Below are positions 44,521 to 55,296 of a DNA stretch of 64,000 nucleotides, piece by piece. How positions within the stretch are numbered: the stretch's first letter is position 1; every line of letters starts with the position of its first letter. Under the pieces are notes generated by a model that was given only the letters and a program-made list of their open reading frames with translations, had not been told where the DNA came from and ran no database searches. Source of the stretch: DAISKN01 sp963716925 (GTDB lineage: Bacteria > Acidobacteriota > Vicinamibacteria > Marinacidobacterales > SMYC01); assembly GCA_963716925.1 (NCBI GenBank), contig CAVQUX010000011.1, positions 124,001 through 188,000 on the forward strand. The letters are read 5' to 3'. The position numbers and the translations under genes are program-made.

Positions 44521-45983
44521 GTCCCTTGTTTCAGCTCGTCGAGCAAATCAGCCGCGAGAAAGGCGTCGACGCCGCGATCATCATCGCAGCCCTCGAGGAC
44601 GCCATTCTCACCGCAGCGAAGAAGTACTACCGCACCGAGGAGCCGTACCAGGCCCGGTTCAACCAGGAGACGGGTGAGATCGAGGTGTTTCTCCTGAAGC
44701 GGGTGGTATCGGAGGTCGCCGATCCCTCGACCGAGATCTCGCTGAAGGACGCGAAGAAGTTCGACCCCAAGGCCGAGATCGGCGGCGAGGTCGAGGCCCA
44801 CAAGCCCACGGACGTCCTCGGCCGCATCGCCGCCCAGACCGCGAAACAGGTGATCTTCCAGAAGGTGCGCGAGGCCGAGCGGGACCACATTTTCAGCGAG
44901 TACGGAGACCGCATCGGGCAGCTGGTGACCGGCATCGTCAAGCGGGCGGAGAGCGGTGACCTGGTGGTGGACCTGGGGAAAACCGAGGCCCTGCTGCCGC
45001 GCCGCGAGCAATCCCGGGCCGAGGTCTTCAACCCCGGCGAGCGAATTCGCGTGGTCATCGTGCGGGTCTCCCGCACTTCTCGGGGGCCGCAGGTCATCGT
45101 GTCCCGCACCGATCCGTCGCTTCTCGCGCGGCTCTTCGAGATGGAGGTTCCCGAGATCTACGAAGGAACGGTGCTGGTGAAAAACGCGGTGCGCGAGCCC
45201 GGCGACCGGGCCAAGGTCGCGGTCTTCTCCAAGGACAAGGACGTCGACCCGGTGGGCGCCTGCGTCGGCATCAAGGGAGCCAGGGTTCAGAACATCATCC
45301 GCGAGCTCCGGGGGGAGAAGATCGACATCGTCGAGTGGAGCGACGACGCCAGGACGTTCGCCATCAATGCCCTGAACCCCGCGAAGGTGAGCCGCGTCGC
45401 GATCGTCGACGACAAAGAAAAGGTGATGGAGGTCATCGTCGAGGACAAGCAGCTCTCGCTCGCCATCGGAAAGCGTGGACAGAACGTGCGCCTCGCGGCG
45501 CGCCTCCTCGGCTGGCGCATCGACATCAAGAGCGAGGAGGAGAAGAAGCGCGAGGTTCAATCGCAGATGGACGCCGCCATGGCAACGGCCGAGACCGACG
45601 TGCGCGTGCTCGAGGGCATCGGGGAAAAGACGCTCAAGAAGCTCATCGCCCACGGAGTCACCTCGCTCGAGAAGATCGTCGCAAACCCCGCGGCGGTCAT
45701 CGAAGTCGCCGGCATCGGCGACAAGACGGCGGCGAAGATCGTGCGATCGGCGCGAGTACATCTGGGCCTCGAGGCCGGCGATCCCGGAGTCTCCGACGCT
45801 GGGCCCGAGGGGGAAGCCGAGGCGATTTCGCCGGAAGGGCCCGAAGAGAATGACGGGCCCGAAGAAGATACTGAAGATGGCGACGACGAAGAGGAAGCGC
45901 TTCTCGTCGGCGAGGGCGCTTCGGGAGTACCCGACGGCGCCGACCGAGGTGACGGGTCCGACGCCACCGGAGGTGAGCGCTAG
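44517..45983 (+). CDS. nusA: Transcription termination/antitermination factor NusA
   Basis: 488 residues. An N-terminal RNA-polymerase-binding domain is followed by an S1 domain (VTGIVKRAESGDLVVDLG), two KH domains (GACVGIKGARVQNIIREL; LAIGKRGQNVRLAARL), a helix-hairpin-helix segment (LEGIGEKTLKKLIAHG) and a very acidic tail (EENDGPEEDTEDGDDEEE). Length and order are normal. The acidic tail is longer than in many NusA proteins. Confidence 0.96.
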   Translation: MSPLFQLVEQISREKGVDAAIIIAALEDAILTAAKKYYRTEEPYQARFNQETGEIEVFLLKRVVSEVADPSTEISLKDAKKFDPKAEIGGEVEAHKPTDVLGRIAAQTAKQVIFQKVREAERDHIFSEYGDRIGQLVTGIVKRAESGDLVVDLGKTEALLPRREQSRAEVFNPGERIRVVIVRVSRTSRGPQVIVSRTDPSLLARLFEMEVPEIYEGTVLVKNAVREPGDRAKVAVFSKDKDVDPVGACVGIKGARVQNIIRELRGEKIDIVEWSDDARTFAINALNPAKVSRVAIVDDKEKVMEVIVEDKQLSLAIGKRGQNVRLAARLLGWRIDIKSEEEKKREVQSQMDAAMATAETDVRVLEGIGEKTLKKLIAHGVTSLEKIVANPAAVIEVAGIGDKTAAKIVRSARVHLGLEAGDPGVSDAGPEGEAEAISPEGPEENDGPEEDTEDGDDEEEALLVGEGASGVPDGADRGDGSDATGGER

Positions 45984-48791
45984 ATGGATAAGATACGAGT
46001 CTACGAATTGGCCCGGGACCTCGGAAAGAGCAGCCCGGAGACGATTCAGCTCCTCAAGAACAAGCTCAAGATTCGCGTGAAGTCCGCCTCGAGCACCATC
46101 GAGGAGGACACCGCCATCAAGTTGAAGCGGATGATCCGGCTCGAGGGCGATGAAGGCGCGCCTCGTCCGAAGGCAGTGCCAGTGCCCGAGCCGGCGGCGG
46201 TAGTGGCCGCGGAAGAGGGCAACGGCGGCGCGTCGGTCGCTCGCAGCCGCCGCACGGAAAAAGCCAGACAGGCTCTCCTTCAGGAGATGATGGACGAGGA
46301 GCAAGCCGTCCAGAGAGCCGTCGAGGAAGAAAAAGAGCGAAAAGAGCGGGAAGAGCAGCAGAGGATCGAGGCCGCGGAGGCAGCGCGTCTCGCTGCCGAG
46401 CGGGCCGCGGAAGAGGAGAAGCAGCGGATCGAGGACGAGCTCGCGCGCGAAGCTCTCCTCGCCATCGACCGCGCAGCGGAGCAAGCCGCCGCCGCCGCAG
46501 CTGCAGCGGAAGCGGCGTCCGCGGGCGTCGTCGAAGCGGAGCTCCCGACCGTCACGGAATCGGAGTCCGCTCCCTCGCCCGAGATCGCCGCTCACCCCCC
46601 GGTGGTGGAGACCCACGCACCCGCGCCCGCGCGGCCGCCAGTGCCTCCGGCTCCCGAGGCGCGGCCCCGGCCCGCGGCCCCGCCGCCTCAGGGGGCGCGC
46701 CCCGGGCCCGGTCATTCGACGACGCCTCCCGGAGGACTGCGGCCGCCCGTGTCGCGCGAAGCCTTCGTCCCCGGGCCCACCTCCACGTACATTCGCCCGC
46801 GGCCGCCCGCCCCGAGACCTCGTCAGGAAATGAGGCCGGTGCCTCCGCCTCCGCGGCCCGCGGCGCCGATCCGGACCGTGAAGCCCCGAGGCCCGGAGCC
46901 CCCCGGGACGGCGAAGCCCCAGCCGAAGCGCAAAGGAAAGCGCCCGCAGCGGCCGCAGCAGGTCGAGGCGATGGAGCCGTCGCTTCCCGAGCCTATGCCG
47001 CGGTTCGACGATCGCCGGCCCACGGTGCCGGTGGTCCTGCGCAAAGTGACCCTCACCGAAGGCGTGACGGTGAAGGAGCTCGCGGAGAAGCTCGAGATCA
47101 AGCACAAGGACGTCATCAAGGCGCTCCTGAGCCGGGGCTTCCTCGCGACCATCAACCAGACGCTCGACGCCGAGACGGCGACGGCGGTCGCGAAATCGTT
47201 TGGAGCGGAGGCGGAGATCCTCTCCTTCGAAGAGGACGTTCTCCGCGAAGAGATCGTCGAGGAGAAGGCGGCAGACGTCGTTTCCCGCGGTCCGGTGGTC
47301 ACCGTCATGGGCCATGTCGATCACGGGAAGACGAGCCTTCTCGACGCCATCCGCCAGACGAAAGTCGTGGAAAAGGAGGCGGGCGGGATCACCCAGCACG
47401 TGGGCGCCTATACCGTCGCGGTCAACAACCGGAGCGTCGTGTTCCTCGATACCCCCGGCCACGAGGCGTTCACTATGATGCGCGCCCGGGGCGCGGCGGT
47501 GACCGACATCGTCATCCTCGTCGTCGCCGCCGACGACGGCGTCATGCCCCAAACCCGGGAGGCGATCGATCACGCGCGCGCGGCGGGTGTTCCGATCATG
47601 GTGGCTATCAACAAGATCGACAAGCCGGGTGCCAACCCGGACCGGGTGAAGCAGCAGCTCGCTGACCTGAACCTGATTCCCGAGGATTGGGGTGGAACCA
47701 CGGTCTTCTGTCAGGTCTCGGCAAAGAAGCGCGAAGGGCTCGACCTGCTTCTGGAGATGGTGCTCCTGGTTGCGGATCTGCAGGAGCTCAAGGCAAACCC
47801 CGAGCGAGCGGGAACGGGAACGGTGCTCGAGGCGAAGATCGACAAGGGAAAGGGTCCCGTGGCTCACGTGCTGGTCCAGAACGGGAGCGTTTCGATCGGG
47901 GACTCCTTCGTCGCGGGCGCGGTCTACGGCAAGGTCCGGGCGATGCTCGACGACCGCGCCCACAAGGTGAAGAAGGTCGGACCCTCGTCTCCGGTCGAGA
48001 TCCTCGGGCTGACGTCGCTTCCTCAGGCGGGAGATCAATTCCAGGTCTTCGAGGATGCAATCAAGGCCCGCCAGATCGCGGAGTTCCGTCAGCAGAAGCT
48101 CCGCGAGCGCGAGCTCTCGACGACCGCGCGGCTCACCCTCGATCAGCTCCACCAGAAGGTGAAGGAGGGGAGCATCAAGGAGCTCGGAATCGTGCTCAAG
48201 GCGGACGTGCAGGGGTCGGTCGAGGTTCTGAACGACACCCTCACCAAGCTCTCGACCGACAAGGTCAAGGTACGCATCATCCACGCCGGCGCCGGCGCCA
48301 TCACCGAGACCGACGTCAACCTCGCCTCCGCCTCGAACGCGGTGATCGTGGGGTTCAACGTGCGTCCGGAGCGCATGGCGCAGGAGCTGGCGGAGAAGGA
48401 GAGCATCGACATCCGCCTCCATACCGTCATCTACAACGTGACCGACGAGCTCAAGAAGGCGATGGAAGGCCTCCTGGAGCCGACGTTCAAGGAAGTGGTG
48501 GCGGGCCATGCCGAGATCCGGAACACGTTCCGCGTGCCCAAGGTGGGAGTGATCGCCGGCTGTCATGTAACCGACGGTCGGATCCCTCGCACCGCGCAGG
48601 TGAGGCTCCTCCGGGACAACGTGGTGGTCTTCGAGGGAAAGATTGGAAGCCTCCGCCGCTTCAAGGACGACGTCTCCGAGGTGAAGGAAGGCTTCGAGTG
48701 CGGTATCGGCATCGCCGGCTACAACGACGTCAAGCTCGGCGACGTCATCGAAGCCTTCACCATGGAGAAGGTGACGGGCACCGGCCTATAG
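45984..48791 (+). CDS. infB: Translation initiation factor IF-2
   Basis: 935 residues starting directly after nusA. IF2 N-terminal domain (IRVYELARDLGKSSPETIQL), a long Glu/Ala helical linker and a Pro/Arg-rich linker (about 190-330), then the G domain with VMGHVDHGKTSLLDAI (G1), GGITQHVGAY (G2), DTPGHEAF (G3) and NKIDKP (G4), and the C-terminal domains that bind fMet-tRNA. Intact. Confidence 0.97.
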   Translation: MDKIRVYELARDLGKSSPETIQLLKNKLKIRVKSASSTIEEDTAIKLKRMIRLEGDEGAPRPKAVPVPEPAAVVAAEEGNGGASVARSRRTEKARQALLQEMMDEEQAVQRAVEEEKERKEREEQQRIEAAEAARLAAERAAEEEKQRIEDELAREALLAIDRAAEQAAAAAAAAEAASAGVVEAELPTVTESESAPSPEIAAHPPVVETHAPAPARPPVPPAPEARPRPAAPPPQGARPGPGHSTTPPGGLRPPVSREAFVPGPTSTYIRPRPPAPRPRQEMRPVPPPPRPAAPIRTVKPRGPEPPGTAKPQPKRKGKRPQRPQQVEAMEPSLPEPMPRFDDRRPTVPVVLRKVTLTEGVTVKELAEKLEIKHKDVIKALLSRGFLATINQTLDAETATAVAKSFGAEAEILSFEEDVLREEIVEEKAADVVSRGPVVTVMGHVDHGKTSLLDAIRQTKVVEKEAGGITQHVGAYTVAVNNRSVVFLDTPGHEAFTMMRARGAAVTDIVILVVAADDGVMPQTREAIDHARAAGVPIMVAINKIDKPGANPDRVKQQLADLNLIPEDWGGTTVFCQVSAKKREGLDLLLEMVLLVADLQELKANPERAGTGTVLEAKIDKGKGPVAHVLVQNGSVSIGDSFVAGAVYGKVRAMLDDRAHKVKKVGPSSPVEILGLTSLPQAGDQFQVFEDAIKARQIAEFRQQKLRERELSTTARLTLDQLHQKVKEGSIKELGIVLKADVQGSVEVLNDTLTKLSTDKVKVRIIHAGAGAITETDVNLASASNAVIVGFNVRPERMAQELAEKESIDIRLHTVIYNVTDELKKAMEGLLEPTFKEVVAGHAEIRNTFRVPKVGVIAGCHVTDGRIPRTAQVRLLRDNVVVFEGKIGSLRRFKDDVSEVKEGFECGIGIAGYNDVKLGDVIEAFTMEKVTGTGL

Positions 48792-48792
48792 C

Positions 48793-49116
48793 GTGTCCAG
48801 CCGGAAGAAAGCGGGTCTCGAGGGGGGAGCTCCCATCATCGGGCTCCTGACCATCGAGCTTCATTTTCCCGAGGCCCAGTCGCTCAAGGCGAAGCGGATG
48901 GTGGTGAAGTCGATCAAGGATCGGCTGCGCCGCAAATTCAACGTCGCGGTGGCGGAGACCGGCTACCTCGATCTGTGGCAGCGTGCGGAGCTGGCGGCGG
49001 TCTCGGTGAACGGCACCCGCTCCATTCTGGAGTCGGAGCTCGAGGCCATCAGCCGCGAGCTCGAGGACCACTTCCCCTCGGAGCTTTTGGGAACGAGCTT
49101 CGAGCTCATCGAATGA
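48793..49116 (+). CDS. DUF503 protein (YlxP-like)
   Basis: 107 residues from a GTG 1 nt after the infB stop. Family pattern: IIGLLTIELHFPEAQSLKAK, RMVVKSIKDRLRRKFNVAVA and LAAVSVNGTRSILESELEAI. DUF503 commonly sits between infB and rbfA. A ribosome-related role is likely but not established. Confidence 0.9.
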   Translation: MSSRKKAGLEGGAPIIGLLTIELHFPEAQSLKAKRMVVKSIKDRLRRKFNVAVAETGYLDLWQRAELAAVSVNGTRSILESELEAISRELEDHFPSELLGTSFELIE

Positions 49117-49135
49117 AATCAAAACCAAAACCAAG

Positions 49136-49322
49136 AAAAAAACGCAAAGGCGCAAAGACGCAAAGGCGCAAAGAAGAAAATTGCAGAGGGATGTGGAGAC
49201 AAGAGGAGATATGGAGATGAGATTTTCCTTTTTCTTATCCCATCTCCTCCTGTCTCCCCTGTCGCCTTTGGTCTTGTCTTTTCTTCCTTTGCGTCTTTGC
49301 GCCTTTGCGTCTTTGCGTTCGA
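49136..49322. repeat. Palindromic CGCAAAGR repeat element, copy C
   Basis: The left arm (49136-49178) has four CGCAAAGR units and the right arm (49279-49320) the complementary units. The interior is itself palindromic: GGAGACAAGAGGAGAT near 49195 against ATCTCCTCCTGTCTCC near 49242. The element lies wholly between the DUF503 stop and rbfA, inside a conserved operon. Confidence 0.87.
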
Positions 49323-49346
49323 TTCCGCCCGGTCTGGAGTATTAGC

Positions 49347-49754
49347 GTGTCGCGCAATCGCGGCGAGAGAGTGCGGCCGGAGCGGCTCGCCGAGCAGATC
49401 CGCATGGACGTGGCGGAGATTCTCCAGACCCAGCTCAAGGACCCTCGGCTTCCACTCGTCACCTGCACGCGGGTGGCGGTGACCAACGACCTCAAGAGCG
49501 CGAAGCTCTACGTGAGCGTTCTCGGGGACGAGGCCCAGAAGAAGAGCGCGATGAGAGTCCTCGAGGGCGCGACCGGGTACGTGCGGCGCCTTCTCGCCCA
49601 GAGGCTCGGCCTCCGCACCGCGCCGGAAGTCCGGTTCGTGTTCGACCCGTCGATCGAGTACGGGATCCGGCTCGAGGAGCTTCTTCAATCGGAGAAGGAG
49701 CGGTCGCCCGCGCCGGAGGACGTCGATTCGGAGCGCGAGCCCGAAAGCGAGTGA
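49347..49754 (+). CDS. rbfA: Ribosome-binding factor A
   Basis: 135 residues from the GTG at 49347, giving the usual N-terminus (RPERLAEQIRMDVAEILQ). Other markers: LKDPRLPLVTCTRVAVTNDL, KSAKLYVSVLG and APEVRFVFDPSIEYG. It helps 16S rRNA 5'-end maturation. An acidic C-terminal tail follows. The repeat element ends about 25 nt upstream; no clear SD is visible. It overlaps truB by 4 nt (GTGA). Confidence 0.93.
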   Translation: MSRNRGERVRPERLAEQIRMDVAEILQTQLKDPRLPLVTCTRVAVTNDLKSAKLYVSVLGDEAQKKSAMRVLEGATGYVRRLLAQRLGLRTAPEVRFVFDPSIEYGIRLEELLQSEKERSPAPEDVDSEREPESE

Positions 49755-50713
49755 GAGAGCGGGACCTCGAACGGGCCACTTACCACGGGGCTCTTCTCGT
49801 GGACAAGCCGGGAAGAGTCACCTCCCACGATGTGGTGGCGAGCGTCCGCCGCCTCGCCCGTCAGCGACGCTGCGGCCATACCGGGACGCTCGACCCATTC
49901 GCCACCGGGCTCCTCGTGGTTTGTCTCGGCAAGGCGACCCGGCTCGCGCGGTTCCTGAGCGGGACGACGAAGAGCTACCTTGCGACGGTGCGCTTCGGAT
50001 TCTCGACCGATACCTACGACCGCACGGGAACGGCCACGGGGGCGAGGACCGACTCCTCTCCGGGCCTTCGGGATCTCGAGTCCGCGCTCGCCGGATTTCG
50101 CGGGGTCCAGCAACAGCATCCGCCGCTCTTCTCCGCCAAGCGGATCGACGGAAAGCGATCCCATCGGCTCGCGCGCGCCGGCGTCGACGTCAAGCCCTCC
50201 CCTGCGACGGTTACGGTCCTCGAGCTCGCGCTCGTGGAATACGATCCTCCCCGCGCTCGCCTCACGGTCTCGGTCTCGAGCGGAACGTACGTCCGCTCGC
50301 TCGCCCACGACCTCGGGGAGCGGCTCGGATGCGGGGCGCACCTGGAGGAGCTTCGGAGAACCCGCATCGGCCCCTTCACCGTCGAAGCGGCGTCCACGCT
50401 CGAGTCGTTGAGCGCGCTCGCCTTCGAGCAGCGCCTGCGCGAGCGCCTTCTCTCCCCGGCGGATCTCCTGCGGGAGCTCCCGCGAGTCGACGTCTCCGCC
50501 GACGCGGTGGGGCTCCTCGTCCACGGCCGGGACGTACCCGAAGGCGCGTGGAAGCCGCCCTCGGCCGAAGATCGAGTCGCCTCCGGGCCTCTGCGCGTCT
50601 GCGACGAGCATGGGGAGCTCGTCTCCGTCGCGAGTCTCTACCAAGAGACGGGGGCCCTGCGGCCCCTCATCGTCGTTCGCTCTCCCCCCCGCGGGAAAGC
50701 CCAAGAGTCGTAG
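49751..50713 (+). CDS. truB: tRNA pseudouridine(55) synthase
   Basis: 320 residues from a GTG overlapping the rbfA stop. GALLVDKPGRVTSHDVV, the catalytic motif GHTGTLDPFATGLL (Asp), KSYLATVRFGFSTDTYD and SGTYVRSLAHDLGERLG are diagnostic. It makes pseudouridine 55 in the T-loop of tRNAs. Confidence 0.95.
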   Translation: MRERDLERATYHGALLVDKPGRVTSHDVVASVRRLARQRRCGHTGTLDPFATGLLVVCLGKATRLARFLSGTTKSYLATVRFGFSTDTYDRTGTATGARTDSSPGLRDLESALAGFRGVQQQHPPLFSAKRIDGKRSHRLARAGVDVKPSPATVTVLELALVEYDPPRARLTVSVSSGTYVRSLAHDLGERLGCGAHLEELRRTRIGPFTVEAASTLESLSALAFEQRLRERLLSPADLLRELPRVDVSADAVGLLVHGRDVPEGAWKPPSAEDRVASGPLRVCDEHGELVSVASLYQETGALRPLIVVRSPPRGKAQES

Positions 50714-50716
50714 TCC

Positions 50717-50745
50717 TTTACAGCTTTTACCCGCTGTGCTAACAT
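50717..50745 (+). promoter_or_regulatory. rpsO promoter
   Basis: TTTACA (50717-50722) and TAACAT (50740-50745) are 17 nt apart, with TGTGC directly before the -10; they lie 54 nt before the start of rpsO. Confidence 0.55.
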
Positions 50746-50798
50746 TCGCGGCGAGTAAAAGACGAAGAAAAAGACCGTCAAGAACGGAGGACCTTTAT

Positions 50799-51068
50799 TT
50801 GACGCTCACGAAGGAGAAGAAGACCGGGCTGATCGGAGCCTATCAACTCCACGGTAATGACACGGGCTCGCCCGAGGTGCAAATCGCCATCCTCAGCGAG
50901 CGCATCGGATATCTCACCGAGCACTTCAAGACTCACGCCAAGGATCATCACTCCCGCCGCGGGCTCCTGAAAATGGTCGGCCAGCGTCGGCGGCTGTTGG
51001 ACTACCTGAAGAAGAAGGACGTCGACCGCTACCGCGGAGTCATCCAACGGCTCGGTATCCGCAAATAA
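50799..51068 (+). CDS. rpsO: 30S ribosomal protein S15
   Basis: 89 residues from a TTG start with ACGGAGGA 6 nt upstream; 89 is the standard S15 length. TGSPEVQIAILSERI, HFKTHAKDHHSRRGLL and MVGQRRRLLDYLKKKD are conserved S15 sequence. Binds 16S rRNA early in 30S assembly. Confidence 0.96.
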   Translation: MTLTKEKKTGLIGAYQLHGNDTGSPEVQIAILSERIGYLTEHFKTHAKDHHSRRGLLKMVGQRRRLLDYLKKKDVDRYRGVIQRLGIRK

Positions 51069-51201
51069 GTTCATGCCCGGCCCCGCAGAACGCAGGGGAG
51101 CCCGATTCGAGGTCGCTCCGGCGTTCCCGCACGTGTCCCGCGAACGGGTTCCATGCAATCGAGCGGCGCTCGGTCCTCCGATTCCACTCGTCTGAGCGAA
51201 A

Positions 51202-51276
51202 CCTTACCCGGTAAGGCGCCGTCTGCGTACGACGCCCCCTTTTCGGCAAGAGCCGGCGAGAGTCGCCATCGGCGAC
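51202..51276 (+). promoter_or_regulatory. Structured 5' leader of pnp
   Basis: Within the 240-nt gap between rpsO and pnp, hairpins occur at 51202-51216 (CCTTAC-ccg-GTAAGG), about 51215-51236 (GGCG...CGCC) and 51262-51276 (GTCGCC-atc-GGCGAC). In E. coli a leader stem is cut by RNase III for pnp autoregulation. A similar role here is inference. Confidence 0.35.
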
Positions 51277-51310
51277 CGCAGCTCCCGCCTACAGTTCCAA
51301 GGAGAGAAAA

Positions 51311-53515
<2,205 letters not shown>

Positions 53516-53526
53516 GCGAGAAAGAA

Positions 53527-53560
53527 GAACGCAAAGGCGCTTCCAGGCGCCTTTGCGTTC
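53527..53560. terminator. CGCAAAGG hairpin (repeat copy D) between convergent pnp and groES
   Basis: A perfect 14-bp stem (GAACGCAAAGGCGC at 53527-53540, GCGCCTTTGCGTTC at 53547-53560) has a 6-nt loop. It is the minimal form of the palindromic repeat family in this window and sits just where a bidirectional terminator is needed. No long T-run follows on either strand. Confidence 0.6.
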
Positions 53561-53569
53561 GATCCGGTC

Positions 53570-53863
53570 TTACTTGCTCAGGATGGCGAGGACGTCGTCT
53601 TCCCTCAGGATGAGGTATTCCGACCCATCGATCTTCACCTCGGTGCCGGCGTATTTGCCGAAGAGGATCTGATCGCCTTTCTTCACCTCGAGCTCGACGC
53701 GGGTTCCGTCGTCGAGCACCTTGCCGTTTCCGACAGCGGTGACTTTTCCTCGCTGTGGCTTTTCCTTGGCGGTATCGGGGATGATGATGCCCCCGCCCGT
53801 CTTCTCTTCCGACTCCTCGATTCTCTTTACCAGGAGCCGATCGTGCAGCGGTCGTATATCCAT
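53570..53863 (-). CDS. groES: Co-chaperonin GroES
   Basis: 97 residues. IRPLHDRLLVKRIEESEEKT, GGGIIIPDTAKEKPQRGKVT and the C-terminal YAGTEVKIDGSEYLILREDD are standard GroES. Strong ribosome site (AAAGGAGA) before the ATG. No groEL follows: the minus strand runs into pnp. No CIRCE-type inverted repeat is found upstream, though a GC-rich palindrome (GGCGCCGCCGGCGCC) lies at about 53887-53901. Confidence 0.95.
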   Translation of the reverse strand: MDIRPLHDRLLVKRIEESEEKTGGGIIIPDTAKEKPQRGKVTAVGNGKVLDDGTRVELEVKKGDQILFGKYAGTEVKIDGSEYLILREDDVLAILSK

Positions 53864-53937
53864 GTGTCGATCTCCTTTCGGACCCGCGGCGCCGGCGGCG
53901 CCGGGTCGAACCGTCGGTTAGTGTAGCCCAGAACCCC

Positions 53938-54180
53938 TTACCGGCTCCAGAGCTTGAGCTCCTGCAGCTTCTTGGAGAGGGTATTGCGGTGGATGTGGAG
54001 CACTTTCGCGGCGCGCGACAGGTTCCCCTTCTCGATCTCCATCACCTGCGCCAGGAAGCGCTTCTCGAACTCCCTCTTGGCGTCGGGGAACCTTATGCCG
54101 CCGGTGATCATCTCCTCGATGAGGTTGTCGAGTCTCTCTCGAAGGGGCATCTTCCCGTCAGCGGAGGCGCGTGGGCCCAT
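53938..54180 (-). CDS. Fis-type helix-turn-helix protein
   Basis: 80 residues. The C-terminal half (VMEIEKGNLSRAAKVLHIHR, NTLSKKLQELKLW) is the Fis/NtrC-type DNA-binding HTH. The N-terminal half (LRERLDNLIEEMITGGIRFP; AKREFEKRFL) is a helical dimerisation part, as in Fis. It starts 4 nt after purC, so it is translationally coupled. It is probably a nucleoid-associated or local regulator; targets unknown. Confidence 0.83.
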   Translation of the reverse strand: MGPRASADGKMPLRERLDNLIEEMITGGIRFPDAKREFEKRFLAQVMEIEKGNLSRAAKVLHIHRNTLSKKLQELKLWSR

Positions 54181-54184
54181 TCGA

Positions 54185-55117
54185 CTAGTCCCGTTCCCTT
54201 CGAGGAGAATCGAGATCGTTCCTGCCCGTCAGCAGGCGGTAGGCGTCGAGGTACCGGGCGCGAGTTCCCGCCACCACCTCCGGCGGCAGCTCCGGGCCCG
54301 GCGGGGTCTTGTCCCAATCGAGGGTCTCGAGGTACTCGCGCACGAACTGTTTGTCGAAGCTCGGCTGGTCCCTACCCGGGTGGTAGCTCTCCTTGGGCCA
54401 GAAGCGCGAGGAGTCGGGGGTCATGACTTCGTCGATGAGGTAGAGGTCTTCGCCTCCAGGGGATTGGGGATCGAGGCCGAACTCGAACTTGGTGTCGGCG
54501 ATCACGATGCCTTTCGACTCCGCTTCGGCGCTGCCGAGCCGATAGAGCGCGAGCGAGATGTCCCTGAGCCTCTCGGTGAGATCCGCGCCGAGCGCCTCCG
54601 ACATCGCCTCCTCGCTCACGTTCAGGTCGTGTCCCGCCGTCGCCTTGGTCGAGGGCGTGAACAGCGGCTCCTCGAACCTATCGGCGAGGCTAAGCCCTTT
54701 CGGGAGCGGAATACCGCAGACGCTTCCCGTCTTCTGGTACTCCTTCCATCCCGACCCGTAGAGATAGCCGCGCACGACGCACTCGAACGCAACCGGCTCG
54801 AGCTTTTTCACCAACATCGAGCGAAGCCGAAGCTGGTCGGCGAACGGCGCCAGCGCGGCGGGGTAGCGATCGAAGTCCCCCTCGATCAAATGGTTCGGAA
54901 CGATGCCTCGAGTTCTATCGAACCAGTACAGGGAGAATTGATTCAGCACCTTGCCCTTGTCGGGAATTCCCGTGGGTAGAACCACGTCGAAGGCGGAGAT
55001 GCGATCGGTGGTGACGATGAGAAGCTGTCCATCGATCTCGTAGACATCGCGGACCTTGCCTTTCGAGCGCAAAGGCAGCGCATCGAGACGGGTATCGACG
55101 AGAACGTTGTCGCTCAC
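54185..55117 (-). CDS. purC: SAICAR synthetase
   Basis: 310 residues from a GTG. LRSKGKVRDVYEIDGQLLIV, TDRISAFDVVLPTGIPDKG, ECVVRGYLYGSGWKEYQKTG and DTKFEFGLD are conserved SAICAR synthase motifs. It is of the longer (about 300 aa) type. It joins aspartate to CAIR in purine synthesis. Confidence 0.96.
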   Translation of the reverse strand: MSDNVLVDTRLDALPLRSKGKVRDVYEIDGQLLIVTTDRISAFDVVLPTGIPDKGKVLNQFSLYWFDRTRGIVPNHLIEGDFDRYPAALAPFADQLRLRSMLVKKLEPVAFECVVRGYLYGSGWKEYQKTGSVCGIPLPKGLSLADRFEEPLFTPSTKATAGHDLNVSEEAMSEALGADLTERLRDISLALYRLGSAEAESKGIVIADTKFEFGLDPQSPGGEDLYLIDEVMTPDSSRFWPKESYHPGRDQPSFDKQFVREYLETLDWDKTPPGPELPPEVVAGTRARYLDAYRLLTGRNDLDSPRRERD

Positions 55118-55231
55118 CGTGGAGACGACCCCCTCCTTCGGGCGAGTGTTGGCGGCACCTCGACATTCCGCCGCAGCCCTAATCGCTGCGTGCGGGAAGT
55201 CTCTTCTCTCTCTTTCGGAGAAAGCGGGGCG

Positions 55232-55261
55232 TATTTTAGGGAAGGCCGTAGGGCGAGGTCA
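55232..55261 (-). promoter_or_regulatory. purC promoter
   Basis: On the minus strand TTGACC (55256-55261) and TAAAAT (55232-55237) are 18 nt apart. The predicted leader is about 105 nt. No purine riboswitch core was recognised in it. Confidence 0.6.
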
Positions 55262-55296
55262 AGCCCCGCGCGTACCCGGGGCGGACCGCGTCCAAG

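Noticed and set aside
44490..48566. Minus-strand open frame of 1358 codons opposite nusA and infB
   Set aside because: It is a mirror of high-G+C coding sequence. The plus strand encodes canonical NusA and IF-2 with all motifs, and the minus product has no domain.
49139..49320. Small open frames reading RLCVFAPLRLCV-like sequence
   Set aside because: They are translations of the palindromic repeat arms, a known kind of annotation artefact, not genes.
53864..53937. CIRCE operator before groES
   Set aside because: No TTAGCACTC-N9-GAGTGCTAA or near variant; only a GC-rich palindrome is present.
55118..55225. Purine riboswitch before purC
   Set aside because: No purine aptamer loop sequences seen in the leader.
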